Assembly (NCBI RefSeq): GCF_004343775.1 | Contig: NZ_PTXL01000002.1 | Span: 1-64,000, forward strand | Reading direction: 5' to 3' | Origin: Burkholderia sp. SRS-46 | GTDB taxonomy: Bacteria > Pseudomonadota > Gammaproteobacteria > Burkholderiales > Burkholderiaceae | Length of the DNA stretch: 64,000 nucleotides | Part shown: positions 9,200 to 17,611 of the stretch, in pieces | How positions within the stretch are numbered: position 1 is the first letter of the stretch | Layout of the letters: the number at the start of each line of letters is the position of its first letter | Notes under the pieces: model-generated | What the model was told of the DNA's origin: nothing | Seen by the model: the letters and a program-made list of their open reading frames with translations, nothing else | Database searches by the model: none | Translations under genes and position numbers: made by a program

Positions 9200-9883
9200 C
9201 GACGGACTCCTGACAGTCGAGGTAAACAAAGAGAGGGATATTGGAAGCGTATAGACAGACAGGCGATGCGACGGACGATGCATCGCCGCGCCCTTGCGCT
9301 GCGTCAACGACGATCCACGATGCGCGGGCATCGGGTGTCGCGACCCGACAGGCGTCGGCAGCGGCCGGGCAAGTGCGGACTTGCGCCGCACGGGCAATTC
9401 GATAAAAGGCCACGCTTCCCCGAAAGCGCGGCGCCGACGCGCTGGCACGTCACGGACATGCATCAGCGGTCGGCGTATGGGAAAAAATAGACCGGACGAA
9501 ATGCATCGTCAAGCCGCTTGCGCTATCTATCGTTCGCTGAAAAACGGCCAGCCGGCGCGGTGCTTCGCGACGCCGCGCGGCGATGGCGATGGCGATGGCG
9601 ATGGGGGCTGCATGCATCGGGCAACGGCCCGCCTCGGGTAAACAACGAGCATCGCGCGCCATGCGCGCCGCGCCCCGCCACGCCGCGCGCGGCCGGCGCT
9701 GGATCGTGTGCCTGTCAGGAAATTCCTATGGCCCGGCGGATTTCCTGACGCCGACTTCAGCGTGCCCTGATTGGAAGCGCGCAATCCCCACACGATACTG
9801 ATGCCATGAACAGACCGTTCATGCCGGGCCATCGCCCAGCCGGCCGCCGAGCCGGCACGCGGGTCAGGCGGAGGAGACCACTC
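9200..9883. other. Non-coding stretch with hexamer repeat and inverted repeat
   Basis: No convincing gene is seen in these 684 bases. It holds a GATGGC hexamer repeated about four times (9582-9605). It also has an inverted repeat with arms TCAGGAAAT (9715-9723) and ATTTCCTGA (9740-9748) around a 16-base spacer, which could be an operator or hairpin before the gene at 9884. Confidence 0.5.
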
Positions 9884-10297
9884 ATGTCATTTCGCACCTA
9901 TTCGAACGGCGACGGGCAACGGCGCACGACCGCCGAACCCGCGCCGGCATCCGACGCCGCGTCCCGCGACGATCTGGAGGCGCTGCTCGCGCTCGCCCGG
10001 CAAGCCGGGCTGCTCGTCACGCTCGACGGGCAGATCGGCCGGGAGAAGTACCAGAGCATCGCCGGGTCGGTGGCCGCGCTGCAGCGGTTCGCGGCGGCGC
10101 TGCGCCAGCAGGCCGCGCGCGAGGCGGCCACACCGCCGGCGCCCCGGCATGCACCGCACCACAGCCGCACGCGCGTGAACCGGGGCCGCCGCTTCTCGCC
10201 GTGCCGTGCCTGCCCGCTCGAGGCGGTGCGCCACCACGCGCACGCGCGTCACGGCGGGCGCCAGCGGCGCAGCGCGCGTCCGGGCTGCATGTCCTGA
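9884..10297 (+). CDS. Hypothetical small protein
   Basis: A 137-residue protein of unknown function. Residues 29-75 (RDDLEALLALARQAGLLVTL, then a second helix SIAGSVAALQRFAAALR) look like a genuine helical domain. The last ~50 residues are Arg/His/Cys-rich and poorly protein-like; they may be readthrough after an old frameshift near residue 85. A good Shine-Dalgarno (GGAGGAG, 9871-9877) supports the ATG at 9884. It has no operon partner. Confidence 0.55.
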   Translation: MSFRTYSNGDGQRRTTAEPAPASDAASRDDLEALLALARQAGLLVTLDGQIGREKYQSIAGSVAALQRFAAALRQQAAREAATPPAPRHAPHHSRTRVNRGRRFSPCRACPLEAVRHHAHARHGGRQRRSARPGCMS

Positions 10298-10370
10298 GCA
10301 CACCCACGCGGCCGACGCGCCAAGGGGGCGCGGCGCCTGCAGTGCGCTGCGGGCGGCCGCGATCGCCCGC

Positions 10371-12227
10371 TCATTCTCCAATCGGTTGCAGGGCTTCCGG
10401 CTGGCGCAGGTCGAGTGCCGACATTTCGCTGCACAGCCCTTGTACGACGATATCGGCGTCGACGGTTTGCCTGGACAAGATCCCGGATCTCGGCAACACG
10501 TTCGTGTAGTAGTGCGCGCCCTCCACCACGAATCCCGTCGCCCACATCCGGGGATGCGGAGCGCCGCCGCGATCCTTGACGCGCAGGTCTTCCGTGATGT
10601 CGATGCCGCCCGGGTGATAGTCGCCGTTCATCAGCGGCCGAATCACCCCTCGCCGCAAAAGGCTGGCCGACAGCGTCGACGAATCGGTGAGCGGCGAGTA
10701 TCGATCCGATCGGGCCGCGATGACGACATCGACGGCGGTACGCTCCTCATACGCGTCATGCTCGACGCAAATCCGGTACGTCCAGTCGTCGGCTGTCTCG
10801 ACTCGCGTACGAGACCCGCCCGCCACTTGAAGAATGCCGGCTTCGAAGAGCGCGAGCCATTCCTCGTTGCGCCGTAGCGGCGGCCCGAACGAGATGCGAT
10901 TGATGATCGGATTGAATTCCTCGAGGAAGTACTTGTGCGAGTCCGCGGACAACCCGTTGAACTCCACCATCGCGCGCAAGGCGTCGCGCGCGTCGCGCAG
11001 CACATCGGTCGCGGCCTTGTACCCGCTCGCGCAGTTGCCCCGGTACGCTTCCTCGAGATCGCGTTTCATCGCGCCGATGAACCATTGCCGAAACGCGTCG
11101 GGCTGGTGGAACGTGCGCTCCCGGATCGGCCACAGGATTTCGTGGACGATCCGCTCTTCCTCTGCCGTGGGCGCGAAGCTGGCCGGATCGACCTCTTCGC
11201 CGCTTACCGCGACGTGATAGGCCATCGCCATTTCCTTCACGATCAGCGGAAAGATCTCTCGCGAGAAATCGATGCCGGAACGCCCTGCCGCGCTGGCACG
11301 CCTGCGCAACGCGTCGACCACCTGCGGCGTGAAGAACTGGCAGGCGTACTGCCCTTTCTGCCCTTTCTGATTGACGCCTCGCGCCGCGAACGGCAGCGTA
11401 TGGCGGGACCCCAGCCAGATCCTCGGCTCACGTCCCGACGGCACATAGACGAGCCGCTCGCCTTCCGTGCGATACGTGCCGCCCCGGCCGATGGTCAGCG
11501 CAGACACGACGTCATGGGCCGTCAGCCCCAGCCCCCGGACAGCGACCCGCGCGCCTGCCTCGATCGCATCGAGCTTCTCCACCGGATACGGCGCTTCGAC
11601 ATAGGCGAGGTGCGGATTGAACGAACGCCCGGCATGCGCAAATGCCGCGAGCTTCTTGTCCTCGTCATCGGACGCACGCTGGCCGTGCCCCGTCGCGAGC
11701 ACGACGAACTGCGCGGCGACCGGTTCACCGTGGTCCAGGTCGATCGCATAGCCAGCCGCCGCTGGCCGAATGTCGATCGCCCTGGCACGCACGTGCCGCA
11801 CCTGGATACTGGCCGGAAGGGCCGCCAGCACCTCGCGCCCGAATGCGGCGAGATACTTTCCGAGCAGACTGCGCGGCAAATGGTGGCGCTCGCTCAGATG
11901 CTCCCCGCCGGGCGCGACTTCGATCTGATACCCGTCCGCGAATCGTCGATATCCCTGGCGCTCCGCCCAATGCAGAAACGACGGCTTCGCGTCGCCTCCC
12001 ACCGCGCTGCTCGGCGGATACATCGTGATCTGCGCCGCGAGCGTATTGATCATCAAGTGCCCGGCCTGCGCCGCGGAGTGCGCGCCCTCGCCCAGATCGC
12101 CCGGGTCGATCACCACCACCTCGAGGCGGTGGTGATCGGGAATGCTTTCCCGATATTCCAGTAGCCGCTCCAAGACTGACAACGCGCGTGGCCCCCCGCC
12201 GACGATCGCAAGCCGCAAACTCGCCAT
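10371..12227 (-). CDS. FAD/NAD(P)-binding protein (NAD_binding_9-like oxidoreductase)
   Basis: A 618-residue protein starting with a Rossmann dinucleotide motif (LAIVGGGPRALSVLERLLE, residues 6-24). A second nucleotide-binding segment includes VVLATGHGQ and VAVRGLGLTAHDVVSALT. The layout matches the large FAD/NAD(P)-binding proteins of the PF13454 type; their reactions are mostly unknown and some act as N- or C-oxygenases or reductases. There is no signal peptide. It is the distal gene on the minus strand behind the dioxygenase gene (129-base gap), in the biosynthetic island, so a redox step in that pathway is the inference. A KGQKGQ stretch near residue 295 is a small tandem duplication. Confidence 0.75.
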   Translation of the reverse strand: MASLRLAIVGGGPRALSVLERLLEYRESIPDHHRLEVVVIDPGDLGEGAHSAAQAGHLMINTLAAQITMYPPSSAVGGDAKPSFLHWAERQGYRRFADGYQIEVAPGGEHLSERHHLPRSLLGKYLAAFGREVLAALPASIQVRHVRARAIDIRPAAAGYAIDLDHGEPVAAQFVVLATGHGQRASDDEDKKLAAFAHAGRSFNPHLAYVEAPYPVEKLDAIEAGARVAVRGLGLTAHDVVSALTIGRGGTYRTEGERLVYVPSGREPRIWLGSRHTLPFAARGVNQKGQKGQYACQFFTPQVVDALRRRASAAGRSGIDFSREIFPLIVKEMAMAYHVAVSGEEVDPASFAPTAEEERIVHEILWPIRERTFHQPDAFRQWFIGAMKRDLEEAYRGNCASGYKAATDVLRDARDALRAMVEFNGLSADSHKYFLEEFNPIINRISFGPPLRRNEEWLALFEAGILQVAGGSRTRVETADDWTYRICVEHDAYEERTAVDVVIAARSDRYSPLTDSSTLSASLLRRGVIRPLMNGDYHPGGIDITEDLRVKDRGGAPHPRMWATGFVVEGAHYYTNVLPRSGILSRQTVDADIVVQGLCSEMSALDLRQPEALQPIGE

Positions 12228-12356
12228 ATGGCACTCCTTGCCGCACTGTGGCCCAGATATCCGCGCAACGCCGATAGGGCATTGCGCTTCGAACAGTTGT
12301 ACCGGGAGCGACGGACACGAATGGCGCTCTCGGCATCGACCTGCCGGCGACCCGCG

Positions 12357-13202
12357 TCAGTTGCCGACCGCTACCGACGCATGCGCCCGCTGCGCATTGC
12401 CGACGTCCAGGAGGCGTCTCGTTCCTTCGGCAACGGGCGTGAAGTCCCTCGCCGCGATGAATTCCGGCCTCGGTCGTTCCGACGGGGGCAGCGCATTCTC
12501 GACGCTGTTGTAGGTGACGTAGAGCATCATTCGGTCGTAGGGCGACATGTTCGCCGACGACGCGTGATAGACATTGGGATGAAAGAACATGACCGAGCCG
12601 CGCTTGAGTTTCGGCACCGTGACGCCATGCTCGTCCGCCAGTGCGGCAATCAGCTTGCGATTGGCCTTGTACTTCATCTCCGCGCCGAAATACTGCTGCC
12701 AGTCGTCGCCGTCGTTGCCACGCACCTCGACCGGATACTCGCCGCCACGGTGCGAGCCCGGAATGAACATCAGCGGCCCGTTGAATTCGTAGATGTCGTC
12801 GAGCGTGATGCACGCCGTCACCGCACGAGGCGACTGCATCTGGTCGGCATCGCGCCAGAACGTGAAGTCCTGATGCCACTCCCAGCGCTCGCCGATGAAG
12901 GCCAGCTTCGCATTGATCTTGAACTGGTGAACGTACACCCGGCTTCCCAGCAACTGCTCCGCCGGTCGGAGCAATTGCGGTACCCGGATCAGCGCCGAGA
13001 ACACCTCGTTGCGCAGATGGGAACCGTTGACCGCGCGCGGACGCTCGGTTCCGTCTTCCGACACCAGCCCCGCGATATCTTCTCCCAGCTCCCGCACCGC
13101 CTCGTGTTTCAAAAGCGCCATCTCTTCCCGCGTGAAATCATCATCGATGATCAGCAGCCCGTCAGCTTCGTACCTTCCGATTTGGGCCTGTGTCAGTTCC
13201 AT
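12357..13202 (-). CDS. PhyH-family Fe(II)/2-oxoglutarate dioxygenase, amino acid hydroxylase-like
   Basis: A 281-residue enzyme of the phytanoyl-CoA dioxygenase fold. It keeps a full iron-binding triad: His110-x-Asp112 (WEWHQDFTFW) and the distal His213 (VYHASSAN), with Arg224 placed to bind 2-oxoglutarate. The closing YVTYNSVENAL and RPEFIAARDFTPV segments resemble the EctD/GriE-type hydroxylases that act on free amino acids. A hydroxylation in the island pathway is inferred; the substrate is unknown. The ATG at 13202 has a close GGGAGAG Shine-Dalgarno. It is divergent from the adenylation gene across a 531-base regulatory region. Contrast with the halogenase-like homologue at 15542, which lacks the acidic ligand. 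Confidence 0.88.
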   Translation of the reverse strand: MELTQAQIGRYEADGLLIIDDDFTREEMALLKHEAVRELGEDIAGLVSEDGTERPRAVNGSHLRNEVFSALIRVPQLLRPAEQLLGSRVYVHQFKINAKLAFIGERWEWHQDFTFWRDADQMQSPRAVTACITLDDIYEFNGPLMFIPGSHRGGEYPVEVRGNDGDDWQQYFGAEMKYKANRKLIAALADEHGVTVPKLKRGSVMFFHPNVYHASSANMSPYDRMMLYVTYNSVENALPPSERPRPEFIAARDFTPVAEGTRRLLDVGNAQRAHASVAVGN

Positions 13203-13404
13203 AAGATCTCTCCCTGGGAAGCTTTTCTTAAAGACAGTTTCATAACGGCTCCTTCGCATGCTGGTGGAGGCGCCAGCCGTTCACGCAACAACCGGATTGG
13301 TGAAATGCGCCGTGAATGTCGGCGCGGCGCTCGAAACGAATACGGAGACGGCGGAAGTAATGCAGCCGGGCATCACTGCGATCAATGTCCCGGCGGCATT
13401 TAAA

Positions 13405-13444
13405 ACGGTTTCATAAAGGCCGCATCAGGTCTTTATGAAACCGT
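13405..13444. promoter_or_regulatory. Perfect 14-bp inverted repeat, candidate operator
   Basis: The arms ACGGTTTCATAAAG (13405-13418) and CTTTATGAAACCGT (13431-13444) are exact reverse complements around a 12-base spacer. The core GTTTCATAA recurs as a lone half-site at 13237-13245 near the dioxygenase start. This repetition on both sides of a divergent promoter region points to a dedicated regulator, none of which is encoded next to the island. No T-run follows, so a terminator is less likely. Confidence 0.6.
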
Positions 13445-13593
13445 CTCGTGGTGCAGGCTCGGAACACTATGAAGCCAATGAGATTGCCGGACAACCTGTA
13501 AAAAGTTCCATCTGTACATTCGCTCATCTCATTTTATGATCGATCATCTAAAGCGGCACCCTTAAATGGGGATAGATCGAAGAGAAGGATGCG

Positions 13594-13683
13594 ATGATCG
13601 AGTTTGACAATCGGTCCGGCTTCACCGTACTCTCCGCGAAATTTCTCATTCGCCGCAAAGCTCTACTTCGCAGTCTTCTATAG
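13594..13683 (+). CDS. Possible 29-residue leader peptide or gene remnant
   Basis: A short frame starts at ATG 13594 with a close Shine-Dalgarno-like AGAAGGA (13583-13589) and ends at TAG 13681-13683. It encodes a basic peptide (MIEFDNRSGFTVLSAKFLIR, then RKALLRSLL). It ends 50 bases before the adenylation gene, so it would be the first frame of the operon. It could be a leader peptide, the remnant of a longer gene, or chance. It has no recognised homologue. Confidence 0.3.
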   Translation: MIEFDNRSGFTVLSAKFLIRRKALLRSLL

Positions 13684-13733
13684 CGTTGATTACCCTTGGA
13701 TCAACCCGAAAAAGCGAGCAAGGAGTGCGCATC

Positions 13734-15236
13734 ATGCTGCTGGAGGAGACCAATCAGCAATCCAGCCCGGGTTCCCGCCGTGTCGCGGACCCATTGCTGC
13801 AGAGGCTTTGTCGCACGGCGGAGCTGAATCCGGACAAGACCGCCGTTATCGATTCTCGCGGGTCATATAGTTATCGCGAAATATTCTTACTCGGTCGCGC
13901 ATTCTCTGCGACATTGCAACGTGCCGGTATCGGCCCGGGTTCAATTGTCTCGCTTTCAATGCGTAAGGATTTATCCTATATCCAGGCAATACTCGGTTGC
14001 CTGTTATCGGGTAATGCCTTCTTGCCGATCGACCCGGATTATCCGCCGGAACGAAAGCGCCATATGGTCTCCGACTCCGGCGCGGTGGCAGCCGCGATCA
14101 ATTTCGATATGTGTTCGCCTATTGACGCGCCCATTCTGCTGGATATGCGCACGCTCCCGTCGGACGTTGCGCCTATGCCGGATTTTCCGGACGAATTACG
14201 CAGCGCTTACACGATCTATACGTCCGGGACGACGGGCCGCCCGAAAGGCGTGCCGATTGCATCGGCGGCCCTCGCTGATTTCATTGCCGTGCAAGGCGCA
14301 ACCCTGGCGGTAACCGGCGCGAGCCGCTTCGCGTCGATTGCGTCGATCTCGTTCGACATGTCGATTTGGGAAGTCTTCATGGCGCTGTGCCACGGCGCAA
14401 CCCTCGTCATGTTCGATCGAGACACCATCGTCGACGGCAGAAAGCTCGGCGCGGCGCTGAAGGCACATGCGATCAGCCATGTATTGATGACGCCGTCGAT
14501 GCTGTCGCTGTTGCCCGCCGATGCCTATCCGGCGCTTCGCTACGTCGTGTCCGCGGGCGAGAAATGCGGCTCGCAGAACGTGAACGCGTGGTCTCCGGTT
14601 TCCCATTTCTTCGATGCGTACGGCGCCACCGAGGCGACGATTTACACGACCATCGTCCGCAAGACGCCCGATACGCCGCCGGCCTGCGTCGGACGGCCCA
14701 TGGCGGGCAGCGAGATCGCGATCATCGATTCGAGCGGTCACAAGGTCAAGCCGGGAGAGATCGGCGAGATCTGCATCGTCGGAGACGCGGTCTCGCTCGG
14801 CTACCACAATCGGCCGGAACTGAATGCCGGCGTCTTTACCGAGCTTGACGGGAAGCGGTCGTACCGCACCGGCGATATCGGATATCTCGACGAATCGGGT
14901 TTCCTGTTCTGCAAGGGACGCCTCGACCGGCAAGTCAAGTTCAACGGGTACCGAATCGAACTCGAAGAGATCGAACGCGTCGCGAACGAGACGCTGCTTG
15001 TCGCCGCCTCCGCCGCCGCGCTTTACACGTCCGATGCGGGAAAGACTTTTCTCTATCTATTTGTCGTGCCGCGCGAGGAAACGGCGTTTCTGCCGCTCGC
15101 GTTCCGGGAGGCGCTACGCCGGGTTCTGCCGATGTTCATGATGCCAAGCCGGATCTTCGCGGTTCCTGTCATGCCGGTTACTTCAAGTGGCAAAGCCGAT
15201 ATCTCCCATTTAATGACCCTCGCTCACCATCATTGA
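13734..15236 (+). CDS. Stand-alone NRPS adenylation enzyme (amino acid-AMP ligase)
   Basis: A 500-residue ANL-superfamily adenylation domain with no fused carrier or condensation domain. Core motifs are complete: A3 YTSGTTGRPKG (162-172), A4 FDMSIWE (207-213), A5 AYGATE (295-300), A7 YRTGD (377-381), A8 (about 395-414) and A10 Lys487 (SGKAD). Asp208 sits where NRPS domains bind the amino group, so an alpha-amino acid is expected. Lining residues read by eye are D208-M209-W212-M252-V272-A274-A295-I303-Y304-K487; this does not match a code I know. AAGGAG (13720-13725) precedes the ATG. The carrier gene follows after 3 bases, so it should load that protein, as CytC1 loads CytC2. Confidence 0.88.
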   Translation: MLLEETNQQSSPGSRRVADPLLQRLCRTAELNPDKTAVIDSRGSYSYREIFLLGRAFSATLQRAGIGPGSIVSLSMRKDLSYIQAILGCLLSGNAFLPIDPDYPPERKRHMVSDSGAVAAAINFDMCSPIDAPILLDMRTLPSDVAPMPDFPDELRSAYTIYTSGTTGRPKGVPIASAALADFIAVQGATLAVTGASRFASIASISFDMSIWEVFMALCHGATLVMFDRDTIVDGRKLGAALKAHAISHVLMTPSMLSLLPADAYPALRYVVSAGEKCGSQNVNAWSPVSHFFDAYGATEATIYTTIVRKTPDTPPACVGRPMAGSEIAIIDSSGHKVKPGEIGEICIVGDAVSLGYHNRPELNAGVFTELDGKRSYRTGDIGYLDESGFLFCKGRLDRQVKFNGYRIELEEIERVANETLLVAASAAALYTSDAGKTFLYLFVVPREETAFLPLAFREALRRVLPMFMMPSRIFAVPVMPVTSSGKADISHLMTLAHHH

Positions 15237-15239
15237 TCA

Positions 15240-15488
15240 ATGACCCAACTCACCGCTCCCCTGCCCACCGATGCAACCGATCGCATGCATGCGATCTGGC
15301 GCCGCCTGCTCGATCACGACGAATTCGGGCCGACCGACAGCTTCTTTGATATCGGCGGCCATTCGTTGCTAATAACGGAATTGGCCATCGAGGTCGAAAA
15401 GGAATTCGGCGTGAACATTCCCGCCGAAGCGATATTCGATCATCAGACGATCGCCGCCCTGTGCGAATTCGTCAGCCGCCCGCGATAA
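15240..15488 (+). CDS. Stand-alone peptidyl carrier protein
   Basis: An 82-residue carrier protein. Ser42 in FFDIGGHSLL is the site for the 4'-phosphopantetheine arm, and the surrounding four-helix pattern is typical of NRPS thiolation domains. It begins 3 bases after the adenylation gene, so the two are tightly coupled. It should carry the activated amino acid as a thioester and present it to the dioxygenase-fold enzyme encoded 53 bases downstream. No phosphopantetheinyl transferase or thioesterase is encoded nearby. Confidence 0.92.
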   Translation: MTQLTAPLPTDATDRMHAIWRRLLDHDEFGPTDSFFDIGGHSLLITELAIEVEKEFGVNIPAEAIFDHQTIAALCEFVSRPR

Positions 15489-15541
15489 CGACCGTCTCTG
15501 CTGGAACCTCTCGCCCACTGCGGATCTAGGAGATTCAAAAC

Positions 15542-16465
15542 ATGGTAGATGCCAAGGAAGTTCGGGAAAGTTTTTTCCGCGATGGATTCTACGGCCCGTT
15601 TGTCGTGTATCCACCGGACACCGCGAAGTCGATGCTCGGGTCGATTCGACGTCAGAGCCAGGACATGAGCCGGGCCATTTTCCAGAACAGCTGCAATTAC
15701 GATCGTCACTTCGACATCGACGAACTGGCGGCCCACGTCGAAAACGAAGTGATCATCGATCACGCTCGGGCGATTCTCGGCAACGACCTGCAGTGCTGGC
15801 GATCCGAGTATTTTCCGAAATTTCCCGGCGCGAAGGGTACCGAGTGGCACCAGGTCGAACGATTCCAGTACACCACCGGGTCTCCGCAGTTGCAGCCCGT
15901 CGACGGACAGCCCGGCGACGTCCCTTTCGAGCTGACGGTCTGGACTGCCTTCACCGAATCGACGATCGACAATGGGTGCATGAAGTTTTTGCCCGGCTCG
16001 CACCGGACGAAATATTTCGACGAGTCGATCGAGCCGGTGACCGGAAGAAACCAGCGATACGATCCGATTTCGGCCGATGAAACGGCGTTTTTCGGCTACA
16101 ACTTCTCGGAGTTCAAGGTCGACCCCGCATGGGAGCCCGATGAAACCGACGCGTACTCGATGGAGATGAAGCCCGGCGAGGCCGTGATGTTCATGGCCAA
16201 GTGCGTCCACGGCTCGCATCCGAACATCACGAAGAACAAGACGCGTTTTGCGTTTACGACACGCTACGTGTCGCCGGACGTACTCGTCTACCCGGGACAA
16301 GACACGTTCGTCGAGCACGGCGGGTTCTTCGACCTTGGCCAGTACGGCGTCGTGCACGTGTCGGGCACGGACACGTTCCAGCACAACAAGACGCGCAGCT
16401 CGACCAACACCGGATATCGATTCCGCCAAAGCGCCGCCCTGGCCACGACCGGCGGCGGCAAATAA
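15542..16465 (+). CDS. SyrB2-like non-heme iron halogenase homologue with His-x-Val motif
   Basis: A 307-residue PhyH-fold enzyme, about the length of SyrB2. Segments near GTEWHQVERF, LTVWTAFTESTIDNGCMKFLPGS and TRYVSPDVLVYP closely match carrier-protein-dependent halogenases (SyrB2, CytC3, CmaB). In hydroxylases the iron is held by His-x-Asp/Glu; in halogenases the acid is Ala or Gly so chloride can bind. Here the motif is His103-Gln104-Val105, with distal His223 and Arg241 (or Arg235) for 2-oxoglutarate. Loss of the acid fits a halogenase, but Val is unusual and could alter or block halide binding. AGGAG (15528-15532) precedes the ATG. The adjacent carrier protein suggests the substrate is a tethered amino acid. 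Confidence 0.82.
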   Translation: MVDAKEVRESFFRDGFYGPFVVYPPDTAKSMLGSIRRQSQDMSRAIFQNSCNYDRHFDIDELAAHVENEVIIDHARAILGNDLQCWRSEYFPKFPGAKGTEWHQVERFQYTTGSPQLQPVDGQPGDVPFELTVWTAFTESTIDNGCMKFLPGSHRTKYFDESIEPVTGRNQRYDPISADETAFFGYNFSEFKVDPAWEPDETDAYSMEMKPGEAVMFMAKCVHGSHPNITKNKTRFAFTTRYVSPDVLVYPGQDTFVEHGGFFDLGQYGVVHVSGTDTFQHNKTRSSTNTGYRFRQSAALATTGGGK

Positions 16466-16544
16466 ATGCGGGGCGACACGCGGCACTGCTGCCTTGCCGA
16501 GGCGCGTGCCTGCTTTGCGCACCATTCGGGAGCCGAGTGAGGAT

Positions 16545-17525
16545 ATGCAAGAGCCAAGGGCCGGGTTCGCGGATCAGGTGATCCTCGTGACGGGCGGATC
16601 GGAGGGCATCGGGGCCAGCGTGGTCGAGAAAATGGCCCGTAAAGGCGCCAGGGTACTGAGCGTTTCGCGCTCGAGCGGCGGAGCCGACGTTGCGGCCCGC
16701 TTCGTTCGGCAAGGTCTGGACGTTTCCTGGATACAGGCCGACGTGGCAGACCCGAGCGCCTGTGTCGAGCTGGTTCGCGAGGTCATTCGCCGGCACGGGC
16801 GCCTGGATGTACTCGTCAACAACGCGGGCAATCGCCCCGCGACGCTGCAGCGGCCGATCGATTCGCTGACCGACGCCGATCTCCGCGAGGCGCTGGGAAC
16901 CCATCTGCACGGCCCGTACAACCTGTCGATAGCGGCCTGGCCGCACATGGCCGCGCAACGCTACGGTCGTATCCTGAATTTTTGCTCGGGCCATCTCTTT
17001 GGCTCCATCGACGAGCATGGCCTGCTCCCGTTCGGGATCGCGAAGTCCGGCATCATCGGGCTGACGAAGATGATGGCGACGCCGGGCGCAAGGTGCGGTA
17101 TTGCCGTCAATGCGCTGTTCCCCGCGGCGCTCGATTCGCACTGGAACCGGGTCGAGTGGCGCGCCCCCTCCCCGCAGGAAGAGCATGACCTCGCGGACGT
17201 CTGCTCCCGTGCCGGCCTTTGGCCGTTCATTGAATGGATATGCGGCCCGGACGCGTGCAACGGAGAAATGTTCAGCGTATGCAACACGAACCTGACCCAT
17301 GTGTTCCTGGGCGATACCGACAACTTCTCGTATGCCGCCTATCCGGACATGGGGGCATGTGTCAGCGCCGCGATGGAGTCGGCCAGTCATGACCGCCCCA
17401 GGACGGTCGGCCAGTTCTTCAGCAAGCATCTCGGTGCGCCGCGCAGCCGGCGGCTCGTTCAACTTCTCGCGTCACTGGCCTCCAGACGGCAAAAGAAGCC
17501 CACGCGCGTGCCCGTGCCGGACTGA
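16545..17525 (+). CDS. SDR-family protein lacking the catalytic tyrosine
   Basis: A 326-residue short-chain dehydrogenase/reductase. The cofactor motif TGGSEGIG (16-23) and the NNAG motif (92-95) are intact. The catalytic Tyr-x3-Lys is instead Phe163-x3-Lys167 (LPFGIAKSG), with a Ser at 148, so ordinary alcohol oxidation is doubtful. The C-terminal ~110 residues after about 215 extend beyond a plain SDR and end in a basic tail. It follows the halogenase gene by 79 bases with its own Shine-Dalgarno, so it should belong to the same operon. It may reduce a double bond, bind an intermediate, or have lost activity. The longer frame upstream only overlaps the halogenase gene. Confidence 0.8.
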   Translation: MQEPRAGFADQVILVTGGSEGIGASVVEKMARKGARVLSVSRSSGGADVAARFVRQGLDVSWIQADVADPSACVELVREVIRRHGRLDVLVNNAGNRPATLQRPIDSLTDADLREALGTHLHGPYNLSIAAWPHMAAQRYGRILNFCSGHLFGSIDEHGLLPFGIAKSGIIGLTKMMATPGARCGIAVNALFPAALDSHWNRVEWRAPSPQEEHDLADVCSRAGLWPFIEWICGPDACNGEMFSVCNTNLTHVFLGDTDNFSYAAYPDMGACVSAAMESASHDRPRTVGQFFSKHLGAPRSRRLVQLLASLASRRQKKPTRVPVPD

Positions 17526-17611
17526 GCGTCGCGAACACGCCCCGGACGTCAGTTCGTCGCCGGCATCCTGTGACGATCCCGGGCTTCCCGAATGACCTGC
17601 GCTGCCGGCAC

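Larger units (their letters stand above)
13203..13733. other. Divergent regulatory region of the biosynthetic island
   Basis: This 531-base stretch is visibly AT-richer than the window. It holds three copies of GTTTCATAA (see 13405-13444; the lone copy is at 13237-13245 on the plus strand). It also has a 12-base palindrome ATGATCGATCAT (13536-13547), a TTGACA -35-like hexamer (13604-13609) and a possible 29-codon reading frame (13594-13683). It very likely controls the dioxygenase/FAD genes on one side and the adenylation-carrier-halogenase-SDR operon on the other. Confidence 0.7.

Noticed and set aside
12228..13403. Long plus-strand frame covering the dioxygenase gene
   Set aside because: It is an antisense shadow of the dioxygenase gene, which has complete family motifs on the minus strand.
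13494..13518. Sequence resembling a CepR/lux-type box (ACCTGTAAAAAGTTCC...) upstream of the adenylation gene
   Set aside because: Only one half resembles the CepR box; the dyad is poor and no luxI or luxR gene is near.
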